Positions 17,197 to 24,199 of a DNA stretch of 52,343 nucleotides are shown here, piece by piece; the stretch's first letter is position 1, and the number at the start of each line of letters is the position of its first letter. The notes under the pieces are model-generated. The model made no database searches and was not told the DNA's origin. It worked only from the letters and a program-made list of their open reading frames with translations. The stretch covers positions 1 to 52,343 of the forward strand of contig JAEUPB010000001.1 in assembly GCA_016789955.1 (NCBI GenBank), read 5' to 3'. The position numbers were made by a program, and so were the translations under genes. The DNA comes from Rubrivivax sp. (GTDB taxonomy: Bacteria; Pseudomonadota; Gammaproteobacteria; Burkholderiales; Burkholderiaceae_C).

Positions 17197-18174
17197 CTAC
17201 GGTGCGGCCGTCGCCGGCGCCGTTCCGGCCAGGAAGCGCTGCAGCTCCGGCAGCGTGGCCGCCGGGTCTTCCTCGTGCGGCAGGTGGCCGAGGTCGGGGT
17301 AGATCTTCAGCTGCGAGCCCGGGATCATCCGGTGGAACTCCTCGGCCACCGGTGGCGGGATCAGCCGGTCGCGCCCGCCCCAGATGATCAGCGTCGGCAG
17401 CCGCAGCGCGGCGATGCGGTCGACGTGGTCACCGCGCTCGAGCTGCTGCGCCCGCAGCCCCAGCGCGCGGCGGTTGCCGTCGCGCAGCGCCAGCTCGTAG
17501 TAGCGGTCGACCAGCTCGGCCGTCACGCGCTCGGGGTGCCCATAGGTGTTCACCAGGCCCTGTGCCACCAGCGCCCGCGGCAGCAGGTACTGGCCGAGCT
17601 GGTTGAGCACCGGGATGCGCACCAGCCAGAACCCCAGCGGCAACGACTCGGGTTCGAACTTCGTGCCGCTCGCATCAACCAGCACCAGCCGCTGCACGCG
17701 CTGCGGCGCCAGCGACGCGACGCGCCATGCGATCTCGCCGCCCATCGAGTTGCCGCCCACGCCGAAGCGTTGCACACCGAGCTGGTCGAGCACGTCCAGC
17801 ACGAAGCGCGCGAGCGTGTCGCCGCGGTAGTCGTCGGGCGCGTGGCGGCCGGTGAAGGGACCGGTGAGGCCGAAGCCGGGCACGTCGAGCGTGATCACCC
17901 GGTGCTCGCGCTTGAGCTCGCGCACCCAGCCTTCCCAGGTGTGCAGGCTTGACGACGTGCCGTGCAGCAGCACCAGCGGCGCGGGGTCGGCGCGCGGCCC
18001 CTCGTCGCGCAGGTGCACGATCTGGCCCTTCACCTCCACGAAGTCCGACGGCGGCGGCGCCCAGCGCGCCACCAGCGTCTCCACCGGCCGATCGGGCGCG
18101 CGCGACATCGCCACGGCCAGCGCCGTCAGCATCATCAGGATGCCGACGATCTTGAGCAGCAGGTTGGCGATCAC
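17197..18174 (-). CDS. Alpha/beta hydrolase with N-terminal membrane segment
   Basis: A 325-residue alpha/beta-fold hydrolase. The GTG start at 18174 overlaps the stop of the upstream TrhO gene (GTGA), which implies coupling. One transmembrane helix lies at about residues 3-22. Catalytic features are the oxyanion region LLHGTSSSLHTW, the nucleophile elbow GGNSMGG, the acid in IWGGRDRLIPPP and the His in DLGHLPHEEDP, giving a full Ser-Asp-His triad. The substrate is unknown; the family covers esterases, C-C hydrolases and epoxide or haloalkane enzymes. Confidence 0.86.
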   Translation of the reverse strand: MIANLLLKIVGILMMLTALAVAMSRAPDRPVETLVARWAPPPSDFVEVKGQIVHLRDEGPRADPAPLVLLHGTSSSLHTWEGWVRELKREHRVITLDVPGFGLTGPFTGRHAPDDYRGDTLARFVLDVLDQLGVQRFGVGGNSMGGEIAWRVASLAPQRVQRLVLVDASGTKFEPESLPLGFWLVRIPVLNQLGQYLLPRALVAQGLVNTYGHPERVTAELVDRYYELALRDGNRRALGLRAQQLERGDHVDRIAALRLPTLIIWGGRDRLIPPPVAEEFHRMIPGSQLKIYPDLGHLPHEEDPAATLPELQRFLAGTAPATAAP

Positions 18175-18899
18175 GCGGCGGCACCGCCGGGCCGGACCAG
18201 CTCGCGGCCGTCGAAGACGAAGCAGCCGCCTTGCCAGTGCGGCGCGCCGGGGCAACGCTCGAAGTAGCCCAGGATGCCGCCGTCGAGCTGCCGCACGTGG
18301 TCGACTCCGGCGTCGCGCATCCACAGCGCCGCCTTCTCGCAGCGGATGCCGCCGGTGCAGTACGACACCACGGTCTTGCCCTCCAGCTCGGCGCGGTGTT
18401 GCTCCAGCGCCTGCGGAAACTCGCCGAAACGCTGCAGCCGCCAGTCGAGCGCGCCGCGGAACGCGCCGGCGTCCACCTCGAAGGCGTTGCGCGTGTCCAG
18501 CAGCAGCACCTCGCGGCCTTCGTCGCAGCGGCCGGCGTCGAGCCAGCGCGCCAGCGTGGCGGCGTCCACGGTGGGGGCGCGGGCGGCGGCGGGACGCACA
18601 GCCGGCCGGTCCATGCGGATGATCTCGCGCTTGACCTTGGCCACCAGGCGGCCGAACGGCATCGCCGCGGCCTCGTGGCGGTGCCAGGGCATGCCGGCGA
18701 AGCGCGCGTCCTGCGCCAGCGCGTCGAGCCAGCCTCGCAGCGCGGCGGGCTCGCCGGCCAGCGTGGCGTTCAGGCCCTCGGCGGCCACCAGCAGCGTGCC
18801 GCGCAGGCCGGCGGCGCGGGCGCGGTCGTGCAGCCGTGCGCACACGTCGGCCGGGTCGGCCAGGTCCACGAAGCGGTAGCCCGCAACAATCGAAACCAT
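18171..18899 (-). CDS. trhO: tRNA uridine(34) hydroxylase, rhodanese-domain protein
   Basis: A 242-residue TrhO/YceA family protein, which hydroxylates U34 of certain tRNAs to make 5-hydroxyuridine. The N-terminal ferredoxin-like domain starts SIVAGYRFVDL and holds GTLLVAAEGLNATLAG; the C-terminal rhodanese domain carries the essential cysteine motif YCTGGIRCEKAA. The ATG at 18899 matches where the family usually starts; an in-frame ATG at 18944 would add 15 residues, and neither has a strong ribosome site. It is co-transcribed with the hydrolase downstream and divergent from the desaturase-like gene. Confidence 0.87.
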   Translation of the reverse strand: MVSIVAGYRFVDLADPADVCARLHDRARAAGLRGTLLVAAEGLNATLAGEPAALRGWLDALAQDARFAGMPWHRHEAAAMPFGRLVAKVKREIIRMDRPAVRPAAARAPTVDAATLARWLDAGRCDEGREVLLLDTRNAFEVDAGAFRGALDWRLQRFGEFPQALEQHRAELEGKTVVSYCTGGIRCEKAALWMRDAGVDHVRQLDGGILGYFERCPGAPHWQGGCFVFDGRELVRPGGAAA

Positions 18900-18983
18900 C
18901 GGAACGTCTGCAGGGAGCGGTCGGGTTCGATAATTTTCGACCATCGCCGCCGCGGCCCGCGGCGCGCACCGCCGAGCGAGAAC

Positions 18984-20120
18984 ATGCCCGAGATCCTCGA
19001 CAAGCTGAACCGCCTCTCCGAATCGCACGGCGAACTGCGCGCCGGGCGGGGCCTCGCCAGCGGCGTCATCGCGCTGTCGCTGGCGATCCTGTGCTTCCTC
19101 GGCGTGCTGGCCTTCCACTTCCCCGAGTACCTCACCACGCCGCAGCTGCGCAAGAGCTACAACGTCGACCTGATGCGGCAGCTGCTGTACTGGTCGCTGG
19201 TGATCAGCGGCGGCATCGCGCTCTTCAACGTGCTGTTCACCAAGGTGCGCTGGCTCTCGGTGGGCACCTTCGTGCTGATCGGCCTCAGCCTGGCGCTGGG
19301 CGGGCACCGCGTCGAGGTCGACCCCAACTTCCCCGACGGCACGCCCTACATCGGCCTGGACTGGTTCGTGCTGGACCTGCTGGGTTCGACGCTGATCTTC
19401 GTGTTCGTCGAGAAGCTGTTCCCGCTGCGCAAGGACCAGCCGGTGTTCCGCCCCGAGTGGCAGACCGACTTCCACCACTTCATCGTCAACCACCTGATCG
19501 TCGGCTTCGTGCTGCTGGCCACCAACCTGCTCGTGCACAAGCTGTTCGGCTGGGCCGCCAAGGACGGCGTGCAGGGCTGGGTGCAGGGGCTGCCGTTCCC
19601 GGTGGCGCTGTTCGGCATCATCCTCGTGGCCGACCTCGTGCAGTACTGGACGCACCGCGCGTACCACGAGGTGCCGCTGCTGTGGCGGCTGCATGCGGTG
19701 CACCACAGCGTGAAGAGCATGGACTGGATGGCCGGCTCGCGGCAGCACATCCTGGAGCTGATCCTCACGCGCACGCTGGTGCTGGCACCGATCTACGTGC
19801 TGGGCTTTTCCAAGGAGGTGATCGACGCGTACATCGTCGTCGTCGGCTTCCAGGCGGTGTTCAACCACGCCAACGTGTCGGTGCGCCTGGGGCCGCTGCG
19901 CTACGTGATCGTCACGCCCAACTTCCACCACTGGCACCACTCGCAGGACGACGAGGCGATCGACAAGAACTACGCCGCCCACTTCGCCTTCCTCGACCAT
20001 CTGTTCGGCACTGCGGTGCAGAGCGACCGCGAGTGGCCCGCCCAGTACGGCGTGGTCGGGGACTACGTGCCACCGGGGTTCTGGAAGCAGCTGGCGTTCC
20101 CGTTCACCTGGCGCGGGTAG
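18984..20120 (+). CDS. Sterol desaturase / fatty acid hydroxylase family protein
   Basis: A 378-residue integral membrane di-iron enzyme. Several hydrophobic segments precede the histidine clusters HRAYHEVPLLWRLHAVHHS and HHWHHS, with FNHANV between them; these supply the di-iron ligands of the family. Such enzymes insert or desaturate C-H bonds in membrane lipids using O2. The lipid substrate is unknown; bacterial homologues act on sterol-like, carotenoid or ornithine-lipid substrates. The ATG at 18984 is used because upstream in-frame sequence overlaps the divergent trhO. Confidence 0.86.
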   Translation: MPEILDKLNRLSESHGELRAGRGLASGVIALSLAILCFLGVLAFHFPEYLTTPQLRKSYNVDLMRQLLYWSLVISGGIALFNVLFTKVRWLSVGTFVLIGLSLALGGHRVEVDPNFPDGTPYIGLDWFVLDLLGSTLIFVFVEKLFPLRKDQPVFRPEWQTDFHHFIVNHLIVGFVLLATNLLVHKLFGWAAKDGVQGWVQGLPFPVALFGIILVADLVQYWTHRAYHEVPLLWRLHAVHHSVKSMDWMAGSRQHILELILTRTLVLAPIYVLGFSKEVIDAYIVVVGFQAVFNHANVSVRLGPLRYVIVTPNFHHWHHSQDDEAIDKNYAAHFAFLDHLFGTAVQSDREWPAQYGVVGDYVPPGFWKQLAFPFTWRG

Positions 20121-20142
20121 GCACCGACGACCCGCCGGACGG

Positions 20143-20175
20143 CAAAACGCCCCGGCGCGGTTCGCGGCGGGGCGT
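20143..20175 (-). terminator. Rho-independent terminator of the PEP-CTERM gene
   Basis: Read on the minus strand, a stem of at least 7 bp (ACGCCCC with GGGGCGT, extendable by one G-C pair) is followed by TTTT. It lies 18 bp beyond the stop of the PEP-CTERM gene at 20193 and could also weakly stop the convergent desaturase transcript. Confidence 0.7.
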
Positions 20176-20192
20176 CCGTGGACCGGGGGAGG

Positions 20193-20744
20193 TCAGCGGC
20201 GCGAGCGGCGTGTTGCGGCCAGGCCCAGCAGGCCGAGCGCGGCGAGCGCAACCCCGGTCGGCTCGGGAATGCGATCGACGACGACGTTGTCGACCCACAC
20301 CGTGCCCGTGCCTCCGACCGTCGTGAACAGCAGCTTCAGGTCTGTCGAGGCGCCGGCGGCGGTGAAGGTACCGGTAAAGTGCTCCCACGAGCCTTCCACC
20401 AGCGCAAGGGGCCCCGTCAGATCGCCGACATCCAGCGACAGCGCGTTGGGCGGAACGCTGCCGTTCGTGTTGAAGTAGAACGAGATGGTGTAGCTGGCGC
20501 CAGCTTCGGTGGTCAGGGCTTGCGACAGCACCCCGGCCGGCGGGCTGTTGTCGAAGCCATAGAAGTAGGCCACGCCATCCTGGGCCGGCGGGCCCTGGTC
20601 GCCCGCGAAACAACCGCCCGGGCTGGCGATACAGCTCCAGCCGGTCAGGCCGGACTCGAAGCTGCCGTTGGTGACCAGCGAGGCCTGCGAGGAGGCCGCG
20701 GCGAGCGTGGCGACGGCGGCGGCGACCAGGGTATGCAACTTCAT
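20193..20744 (-). CDS. PEP-CTERM sorting domain protein
   Basis: A 183-residue exported protein. The ATG at 20744 follows a good GAAAGAGGT ribosome site and opens a signal peptide (MKLHTLVAAAVATLAAASSQA). The mature part begins LVTNGSFESGLTGW, typical of carbohydrate-binding-like jelly-roll domains, and carries a Cys pair near the N-terminus. The C-terminus is a full PEP-CTERM signal: IPEPTGVALAALGLLGLAA then TRRSRR. Such proteins are processed by an exosortase and go to the surface or to extracellular polysaccharide. No exosortase is in this window. Confidence 0.9.
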   Translation of the reverse strand: MKLHTLVAAAVATLAAASSQASLVTNGSFESGLTGWSCIASPGGCFAGDQGPPAQDGVAYFYGFDNSPPAGVLSQALTTEAGASYTISFYFNTNGSVPPNALSLDVGDLTGPLALVEGSWEHFTGTFTAAGASTDLKLLFTTVGGTGTVWVDNVVVDRIPEPTGVALAALGLLGLAATRRSRR

Positions 20745-20951
20745 TGGGTTGACCTCTTTCGAAAGTGGGGGGGCGAACCGATCAAACACCTGCTTACAAG
20801 CAATGCCCGTGCCATCGTCGCCCCCGATTCGATGTCTCCCCAGGTGTCAGACGTGGCTTCCGGGAGGCCTCGCTGCCGGTTGCCTAACGGCGAGTGTCAA
20901 GCCTGCCGACACCCGACGCTTGTTGCGATCCCTCGTGCCCGCGCCGCTGGA

Positions 20952-21377
20952 TCAGGGATGCCGCAGGATCGACGCCGTGGCGACGACTTCCTCGAACAGC
21001 GCCATCGACACGCGCCCCGACACCGCATAGGGGTCGATGCCCGCGCGCTCGGAATACTTCAGCAGCAGCGCCGGGTTGAGCCGCGCCACGTCGACCTGGC
21101 CCATCGCCCAGCCGGCGAAGCGGCGTTCGTCGATCTCCTCGTAGCGCAGCAGCTCGACGTCGGTGTGGCGCACGTCGCCGACGATGCGCCCGTAGAGCTT
21201 GTTCACCGCGCTGCGGCCCCCTTCGAGCACCTGCAGGAACACGCCCTGCGAATAGCACAGCACGCCGGTGATGCCGCACTCCGGGTTGTTGTGGCGCGAC
21301 TTGCCGAGGATGGCGGCCAGCTCCACCTCGTCGAAGGCCTCGACGGCGCGGCTGGCATAGAGCAATCTGACGAGCAT
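20952..21377 (-). CDS. BLUF domain blue-light sensor protein
   Basis: A 141-residue single-domain BLUF protein, which binds FAD and senses blue light. The photo-active residues sit at the spacing of AppA: Tyr7, Asn31, Gln49, Trp90 and Met92 (AppA Tyr21, Asn45, Gln63, Trp104, Met106), in LLYASRAV, HNNPECGITG, GVFLQVLEGG and FAGWAMG. A C-terminal helical extension (about residues 100-141) could be the output surface; there is no fused effector domain. It is 7 bp downstream of folE on the same strand, so the two are almost certainly co-transcribed. Confidence 0.93.
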   Translation of the reverse strand: MLVRLLYASRAVEAFDEVELAAILGKSRHNNPECGITGVLCYSQGVFLQVLEGGRSAVNKLYGRIVGDVRHTDVELLRYEEIDERRFAGWAMGQVDVARLNPALLLKYSERAGIDPYAVSGRVSMALFEEVVATASILRHP

Positions 21378-21384
21378 CGGGGGT

Positions 21385-22119
21385 TCAACCGTTCTTGCGG
21401 GACAGCAGCGAGAGGAATTCGCGGCGCAGGTTGGCGTCCTTCAGGAAGGCGCCGCGCATCACGCTGTTGACCATCGCGCTGGCATTGTCCTTCACGCCGC
21501 GCCAGTGCATGCAGAAGTGGTCGGCCTCCATCACGATGGCCAGCCCGTCGGGACGCACGCGCTGCTGCAGCTCGTTGGCCAGCATCGTCACCGCCTCCTC
21601 CTGGATCTGCGGGCGGCTCATCACCCAGTCGCAGATGCGCGTGTACTTCGACAGGCCGATCAGGTTGGAGTGCTCGTTGGGCAGCAGGCCGATCCAGACC
21701 TTGCCGAGGATCGGGCACAGGTGGTGCGAGCAGGCGCTGCGCACGGTGATCGGACCGACGATCATCAGCTCGTTGAGGCGCTCGGCGTTCGGGAACTCGG
21801 TGACCGAGGGCATCGGCCGGTAGCGGCCGGCGAACACCTCCTCGACGAACATCTTGGCCACCCGCTTGGCCGTCTCCTGGGTGTTGTGGTCGCTCTCGGT
21901 GTCGATGACCAGCGCCCGCAGCACCTCGTGCATCTTGGCCTGCACCTCGGCCTTCAGCTCCTCCAGCTCGCCGTCGCGGATGTGGCCCGCGATGTTGTCG
22001 TTGGCGTGGAAGCGGCAGTCGGCCGACAGCAGCCGGTAGCGGATGCGCTCCGACGCCGGCATCGCGGCGAGCTCCTCTTCGCTGCGGAAGAGGCGGGGGG
22101 ACGTGGAAGTCATGGCCAT
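21385..22119 (-). CDS. folE: GTP cyclohydrolase I
   Basis: A 244-residue GTP cyclohydrolase I (type IA), which converts GTP to 7,8-dihydroneopterin triphosphate at the head of folate and pterin biosynthesis. Zinc ligands are visible at Cys130 and His133 (SACSHHLCPI) and Cys203 (HFCMHWRG). SDHNTQETAKRVAKMF and NLIGLSKYTRI are further family blocks. The N-terminus is about 20 residues longer than the E. coli enzyme. It is the first gene of a two-gene unit with the BLUF sensor and divergent from rsmB (79 bp apart). Confidence 0.95.
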   Translation of the reverse strand: MAMTSTSPRLFRSEEELAAMPASERIRYRLLSADCRFHANDNIAGHIRDGELEELKAEVQAKMHEVLRALVIDTESDHNTQETAKRVAKMFVEEVFAGRYRPMPSVTEFPNAERLNELMIVGPITVRSACSHHLCPILGKVWIGLLPNEHSNLIGLSKYTRICDWVMSRPQIQEEAVTMLANELQQRVRPDGLAIVMEADHFCMHWRGVKDNASAMVNSVMRGAFLKDANLRREFLSLLSRKNG

Positions 22120-22198
22120 CGGCGGGTGGGCTCGCGGAGGGACGCGGATTGTGTACGGACCCGCAAAGCCTTGCTGGCCAGTGCCCTAGACTGATGCG

Positions 22199-23560
22199 AT
22201 GCCTGCCGACACAGCCTCCGCGGCGTCGCTGCCGCTGGCGCAGCTGCTGCTCGGCACGGCCGACGCAGTGCGCGCCGTGGCCGACGGCCGCTCGCTCGAC
22301 GATGCGCTCGCCCGCGTCGACGTGCCCGCCCGCCCGGGCGTGCAGGCGCTGGCCTTCCACGTGCTGCGCTGGTGGGGCAGCGCGCGCGTGCTGCGCGAAC
22401 GGCTGGCGTCCAAGACCCCACCGCCGCCAGTGGACGCGCTGCTCTGCACGGCACTTGCGCTGCTGTGGCCGGCCGGCTCGCCGCCGTACGCCGAGCACAC
22501 GCTCGTCGACCAGGCCGTGGCCGCGGCGCGGCGGCGCACGCCGGCGGCGGCCGGCTTCGTCAATGCGGTGCTACGGCGCTTCCTGCGCGAGCGCGAGGCG
22601 CTGGTGGCAGCCGTGTCCGCTGTTCCGCTGGCGGCGTGGAACCACCCGCCGTGGTGGATCGACCGCGTGCGTGCCGACTGGCCGGCGCTGTGGCAGCAGG
22701 TGCTTGCGCAAGCGCAGCAGCATCCGCCGATGACGCTGCGCGTCAACGCGCGGCGGCTGACCGGCGCAGCCTGGGTCGAGCGGCTCGCCGCGCACGGCCC
22801 CGCCGGCCGCGGCGCCCGCGTGCTCGACGACCCGCTGCTGCGCGGCCTGGCCGTGGTGCTCGACGAGCCCTGCCCGGTGCAGCAGCTGCCCGGTTTCGCC
22901 GACGGCGATGTCTCGGTGCAGGACGCCGCCACGCAGCGCGCCGCGCCGCTGCTGCTGCTGGGAGACGGGCTGGCGCGGGGCGCGCGCGTGCTCGACGCCT
23001 GCGCCGCGCCCGGCGGCAAGACCGCGCAGCTGCTCGAGCTCGCCGATGTCGACGTGACGGCGCTGGACGTCGATGCGCGCCGGCTCGAGCGCGTGCAGGG
23101 CACGCTGCAGCGCCTGGGCTTGCGCGCCGACGTGCGCACCGGCGATGCCGGCGATCCGCGCGGCTGGTGGGACGGTCGCCCCTACGACGCGATCCTCGTC
23201 GATGCGCCGTGCACCGCATCGGGCATCGTGCGCCGCCACCCCGACGTGCGCTGGCTGCGGCGGCCGGGCGACCTCGACGCGCTGGCCCGCACGCAGGACC
23301 GCATCCTCGACGCGCTGTGGCCGCTGCTCGCCCCCGGCGGGCGAATGGTCTATGCCACCTGCTCGGTGTTCCGCTGCGAGGGGCAGGAGCGGATCGACGC
23401 GTTTTTGCAACGCGCGGGCGCCGCCGATGCCCGGCTCGACCCGGCCAGCCCCGGCCACCTGCTGCCGCTCGCCCACAATGGTGCGGGCCTCGCGTCGTCC
23501 TCGGCGGCCGCGCTGCACGACGGCTTCTACCTCGCGCTGCTGCACAAGGCCCCGCTGTAG
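22199..23560 (+). CDS. rsmB: 16S rRNA (cytosine(967)-C5)-methyltransferase
   Basis: A 453-residue enzyme that methylates C967 of 16S rRNA with S-adenosylmethionine. An N-terminal NusB-like RNA-binding domain (about 10-150, ending AAGFVNAVLRRFLRE) is followed by the Rossmann methyltransferase domain with LDACAAPGGKTAQLLEL, catalytic-region DAPCTASGIVRRHPD (Cys338) and the nucleophile motif YATCSVF (Cys388). It heads the conserved rsmB - DUF4390 - kinase - regulator cluster. Confidence 0.94.
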   Translation: MPADTASAASLPLAQLLLGTADAVRAVADGRSLDDALARVDVPARPGVQALAFHVLRWWGSARVLRERLASKTPPPPVDALLCTALALLWPAGSPPYAEHTLVDQAVAAARRRTPAAAGFVNAVLRRFLREREALVAAVSAVPLAAWNHPPWWIDRVRADWPALWQQVLAQAQQHPPMTLRVNARRLTGAAWVERLAAHGPAGRGARVLDDPLLRGLAVVLDEPCPVQQLPGFADGDVSVQDAATQRAAPLLLLGDGLARGARVLDACAAPGGKTAQLLELADVDVTALDVDARRLERVQGTLQRLGLRADVRTGDAGDPRGWWDGRPYDAILVDAPCTASGIVRRHPDVRWLRRPGDLDALARTQDRILDALWPLLAPGGRMVYATCSVFRCEGQERIDAFLQRAGAADARLDPASPGHLLPLAHNGAGLASSSAAALHDGFYLALLHKAPL

Positions 23561-23604
23561 ACACTCCGCCCGCACCCCGCCTTCCAACGCCGTCGCGCCG
23601 TCCC

Positions 23605-24186
23605 ATGCCGCCCCCCATCGTCCCAGCTGCATGGATGAGGATGGCTGCGGCGATGCTCGCCCTGCTGGCGCTGCTGCTGGGCCTCATGGCGGGCACTCCG
23701 GCGCGGGCGCAGGGCGTGGAGCTGCCGACCTTCGAGCTCAAGCGCCAGGACGGCGCGCTGACGCTGGACTTTGCAGCGCACCTGGTGCTGCCGCGCCCGG
23801 TGGAGGATGCGCTGCAGCGCGGCGTGCCGGTGTACTTCGTGGCCGAGGCGCAGCTGCTGCGCTCGCGCTGGTACTGGCGCGACGAGCGCGTGGCGCGCGT
23901 CTCGCGGGCCTGGCGGCTGGCGTTCCAGCCGCTCACGTCGAGTTGGCGCGTGAGCTTCGGCGGCCTGAACCAGACCTTCGCCACGCAGGCCGAGGCCTTG
24001 ACGGCCCTGTCGCGCAGCAGCGGCTGGAAGCTGGCCGACCTGGCGCAGCTCGATCCCGGCAGCAGCTACTACGTCGAGTTCACGTTCCGGCTCGACAACA
24101 CCCAGCTGCCCAGCCCCATGCAGATCAGCCTGGGCGCGCAGACCGGCTGGACGATGGGCGTGGAGCGCACGCAACGGGTCGAATGA
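23605..24186 (+). CDS. DUF4390 domain exported protein
   Basis: A 193-residue protein of unknown function found next to rsmB and ntrYX-like genes in beta-proteobacteria. It has a signal peptide or N-terminal helix (residues 10-36, ending TPARAQG), then the DUF4390 core: DGALTLDFAAHLVLPRPVEDALQ, YFVAEAQLLRSRWYWRDER and LGAQTGWTMG. It lies 13 bp before the kinase gene. The position suggests a periplasmic partner of that kinase, which is inference. Confidence 0.85.
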   Translation: MPPPIVPAAWMRMAAAMLALLALLLGLMAGTPARAQGVELPTFELKRQDGALTLDFAAHLVLPRPVEDALQRGVPVYFVAEAQLLRSRWYWRDERVARVSRAWRLAFQPLTSSWRVSFGGLNQTFATQAEALTALSRSSGWKLADLAQLDPGSSYYVEFTFRLDNTQLPSPMQISLGAQTGWTMGVERTQRVE

Positions 24187-24199
24187 CGCCGACACCGCG

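Noticed and set aside
14902-17952. 1016-residue plus-strand open frame
   Set aside because: It is antisense to pepF and the hydrolase gene, rich in Arg/His/Gln/Val, and has no motif.
20894-20912. GTGTC/GACAC inverted repeat upstream of the PEP-CTERM gene
   Set aside because: The arms are only 5 bp and the spacer has no T-run; too weak to call a terminator or operator.
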